In this document: positions 12,132 through 13,134 of the stretch, one piece after another
How positions within the stretch are numbered: the stretch's first letter is position 1
Layout: each line of letters begins with the position of its first letter
Assembly: GCA_964431205.1 (NCBI GenBank)
Contig: CAYSIX010000107.1
Coordinates: 1-13,134, forward strand
DNA from: CAYSIX01 sp964431205
GTDB lineage: Bacteria; Planctomycetota; Phycisphaerae; Phycisphaerales; Phycisphaeraceae
Reading direction: 5' to 3'
Length of the DNA: 13,134 nt
Made by a program: the position numbers and the translations under genes
The notes under the pieces: generated by a model
The model's database searches: none
Told to the model about the DNA's origin: nothing
What the model saw: the letters and a program-made list of their open reading frames with translations, nothing else

Positions 12132-13134
12132 ATGACCACCGCCGCCGCCGAACCGATCACGTTCCGCCAGGGCAAGCTCAACGTGCCCAGTCACCCGATC
12201 GTCCCGTTCATCGAGGGGGACGGGACCGGCCCGGACATCTGGCGGGCGGCCCAGCGGGTGTTCGACGCCTCGGTCGAGAAGGCCTACGGCGGGAGTCGCT
12301 CGATCGCGTGGAAAGAGGTCCTGGCCGGGGAGAAGGCCCACCAGCAGACCGGGAGCTGGCTGCCGGACGAGACGCTCGAGGCGTTCCGCGAGTACCTGGT
12401 GGGGATCAAGGGCCCGCTGACCACGCCGGTCGGCGGCGGGATCCGCTCGCTCAACGTGGCCCTGCGCCAGATCCTCGACCTGTACGTGTGCCTGCGCCCG
12501 GTGCAGTACTTCGAGGGCGTGCCCTCGCCGGTCAAGCGGCCCGAGCAGACGGACATGGTGATCTTCCGCGAGAACAGCGAGGACATCTACGCGGGCATCG
12601 AGTTCCAGCACGGCACGGACGAGTGCGCGAAGTTCAAGCGGCTGTTCGCCGAGGCGTTCCCCGAGGCGTACGAGAAGATCCGCTTCCCGGACACGGCGGG
12701 GATCGGGATCAAGCCGGTGAGCCAGCAGGGCACGGCGAGGCTGGTCAAGGCGGCGATCCAGTACGCGATCGACCAGGGCCGGGACAGCGTGACGCTCGTG
12801 CACAAGGGCAACATCATGAAGTTCACCGAGGGCGCGTTCCGCGACTGGGGCTACGAGGTCGCGCGCGAGGCCTTCGGTGCCGAGCCGTACGAGGGCGGGC
12901 CCTGGCACGTGATCCGCAAGGGCACCAAGCTCTCGGGCGAGGCGGACCTGGCCTCGGGTGAGACGTCCCGTCACGAGGTGCCGCACGACATCATCATCAA
13001 GGACGTGATCGCCGACGCGTTCCTGCAGCAGATCCTCACCCGACCGGCCGAGTACAGCGTCATCGCCACGATGAACCTCAACGGCGATTACATCTCCGAC
13101 GCCCTGGCCGCGTGCGTCGGCGGCATCGGCATCG
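12132..13134 (+). CDS. icd: NADP-type isocitrate dehydrogenase (3' end cut by window)
   Basis: This TCA-cycle enzyme converts isocitrate to 2-oxoglutarate and CO2. The first 334 residues are present and resemble E. coli Icd throughout. IPFIEGDGTGPDIW-like FIEGDGTGPDIW (26-37), GGGIRSLNVALRQ (101-113), FRENSEDIYAGIE (145-157), the catalytic Tyr153, TLVHKGNIMKFTEGAF (221-236, Lys225), KDVIADAF (290-297) and NLNGDYISDALAA (315-327, Asp319) are seen. Ser106 lines up with the serine phosphorylated by AceK in E. coli. The stretch 262-285 appears longer than in E. coli, an insertion before KDVIAD. The residues that set NADP versus NAD preference lie beyond the window, so cofactor is inferred from overall type. 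ATG 12132 follows GGAG (12120-12123) by 8 bases. Confidence 0.97.
   Translation, partial: MTTAAAEPITFRQGKLNVPSHPIVPFIEGDGTGPDIWRAAQRVFDASVEKAYGGSRSIAWKEVLAGEKAHQQTGSWLPDETLEAFREYLVGIKGPLTTPVGGGIRSLNVALRQILDLYVCLRPVQYFEGVPSPVKRPEQTDMVIFRENSEDIYAGIEFQHGTDECAKFKRLFAEAFPEAYEKIRFPDTAGIGIKPVSQQGTARLVKAAIQYAIDQGRDSVTLVHKGNIMKFTEGAFRDWGYEVAREAFGAEPYEGGPWHVIRKGTKLSGEADLASGETSRHEVPHDIIIKDVIADAFLQQILTRPAEYSVIATMNLNGDYISDALAACVGGIGI

Overview
This GC-rich 13.1 kb window carries ordinary chromosomal genes separated by repeat-rich intergenic DNA. The best lineage guess is a planctomycete, probably Phycisphaerae-like. The evidence is the secreted protein at 2290-2913, which ends in a VPTP / small-residue helix / RRKR sorting tail of the kind common in that group, the weak or absent Shine-Dalgarno signals before several genes, and the heptanucleotide intergenic repeats. 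This assignment is inference; there is no rRNA gene to confirm it.

Layout: (1) 1-657, a polypurine repeat and the glnA leader; (2) 658-2073 (+), type I glutamine synthetase, followed by a heptamer array and a strong terminator; (3) 2290-2913 (-), PEP-CTERM-like secreted protein; (4) 3413-4084 (+), infC, whose start is best read as ATC; (5) 5233-6276 (-) and 4145-5182 (-), an AEC-family permease and a glycoside-hydrolase-like protein, probably one transcript; (6) 6483-6935 (+), four-helix bundle (23S-IVS-like) protein; (7) 7094-7495 (+) and 7633-8709 (+), a DCC/DUF393 thiol-disulfide protein and a YpdA-like flavoprotein reductase; (8) 8784-9341 (+), an exported GlcG/HbpS-like protein; (9) 9475-10026 (-), YqgE/AlgH; (10) 10173-10763 (-), an OsmC-family protein divergent from a TetR-family regulator at 10946-11641 (+), with a perfect palindrome beside the regulator's -35 box; (11) 12132-end (+), isocitrate dehydrogenase, cut by the window edge.

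How the genes may work together: 7.1-11.6 kb collects proteins of thiol, peroxide or heme redox chemistry (DCC CxxC protein, YpdA-like reductase, HbpS-like protein, OsmC with a probable TetR control). Each appears to be transcribed on its own, so this is a loose neighbourhood rather than a demonstrated operon. glnA and icd both bear on the 2-oxoglutarate/glutamine node but lie 10 kb apart.

The most distinctive signals are non-coding: three different families of degenerate 7-bp tandem repeats, a REP-like hairpin family ending in CGCTRARC (four copies, one of them inside a heptamer array between near-perfect 21-bp direct repeats), and recurring TAnnnT boxes only 5-9 nt before start codons, which suggests leaderless transcripts. 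I found no CRISPR array, tRNA, rRNA, transposase gene, phage gene or obvious defence system. I do not see a clear new multi-gene system; the candidates for novelty are the repeat elements and the YpdA-like enzyme that lacks the family's usual cysteine.
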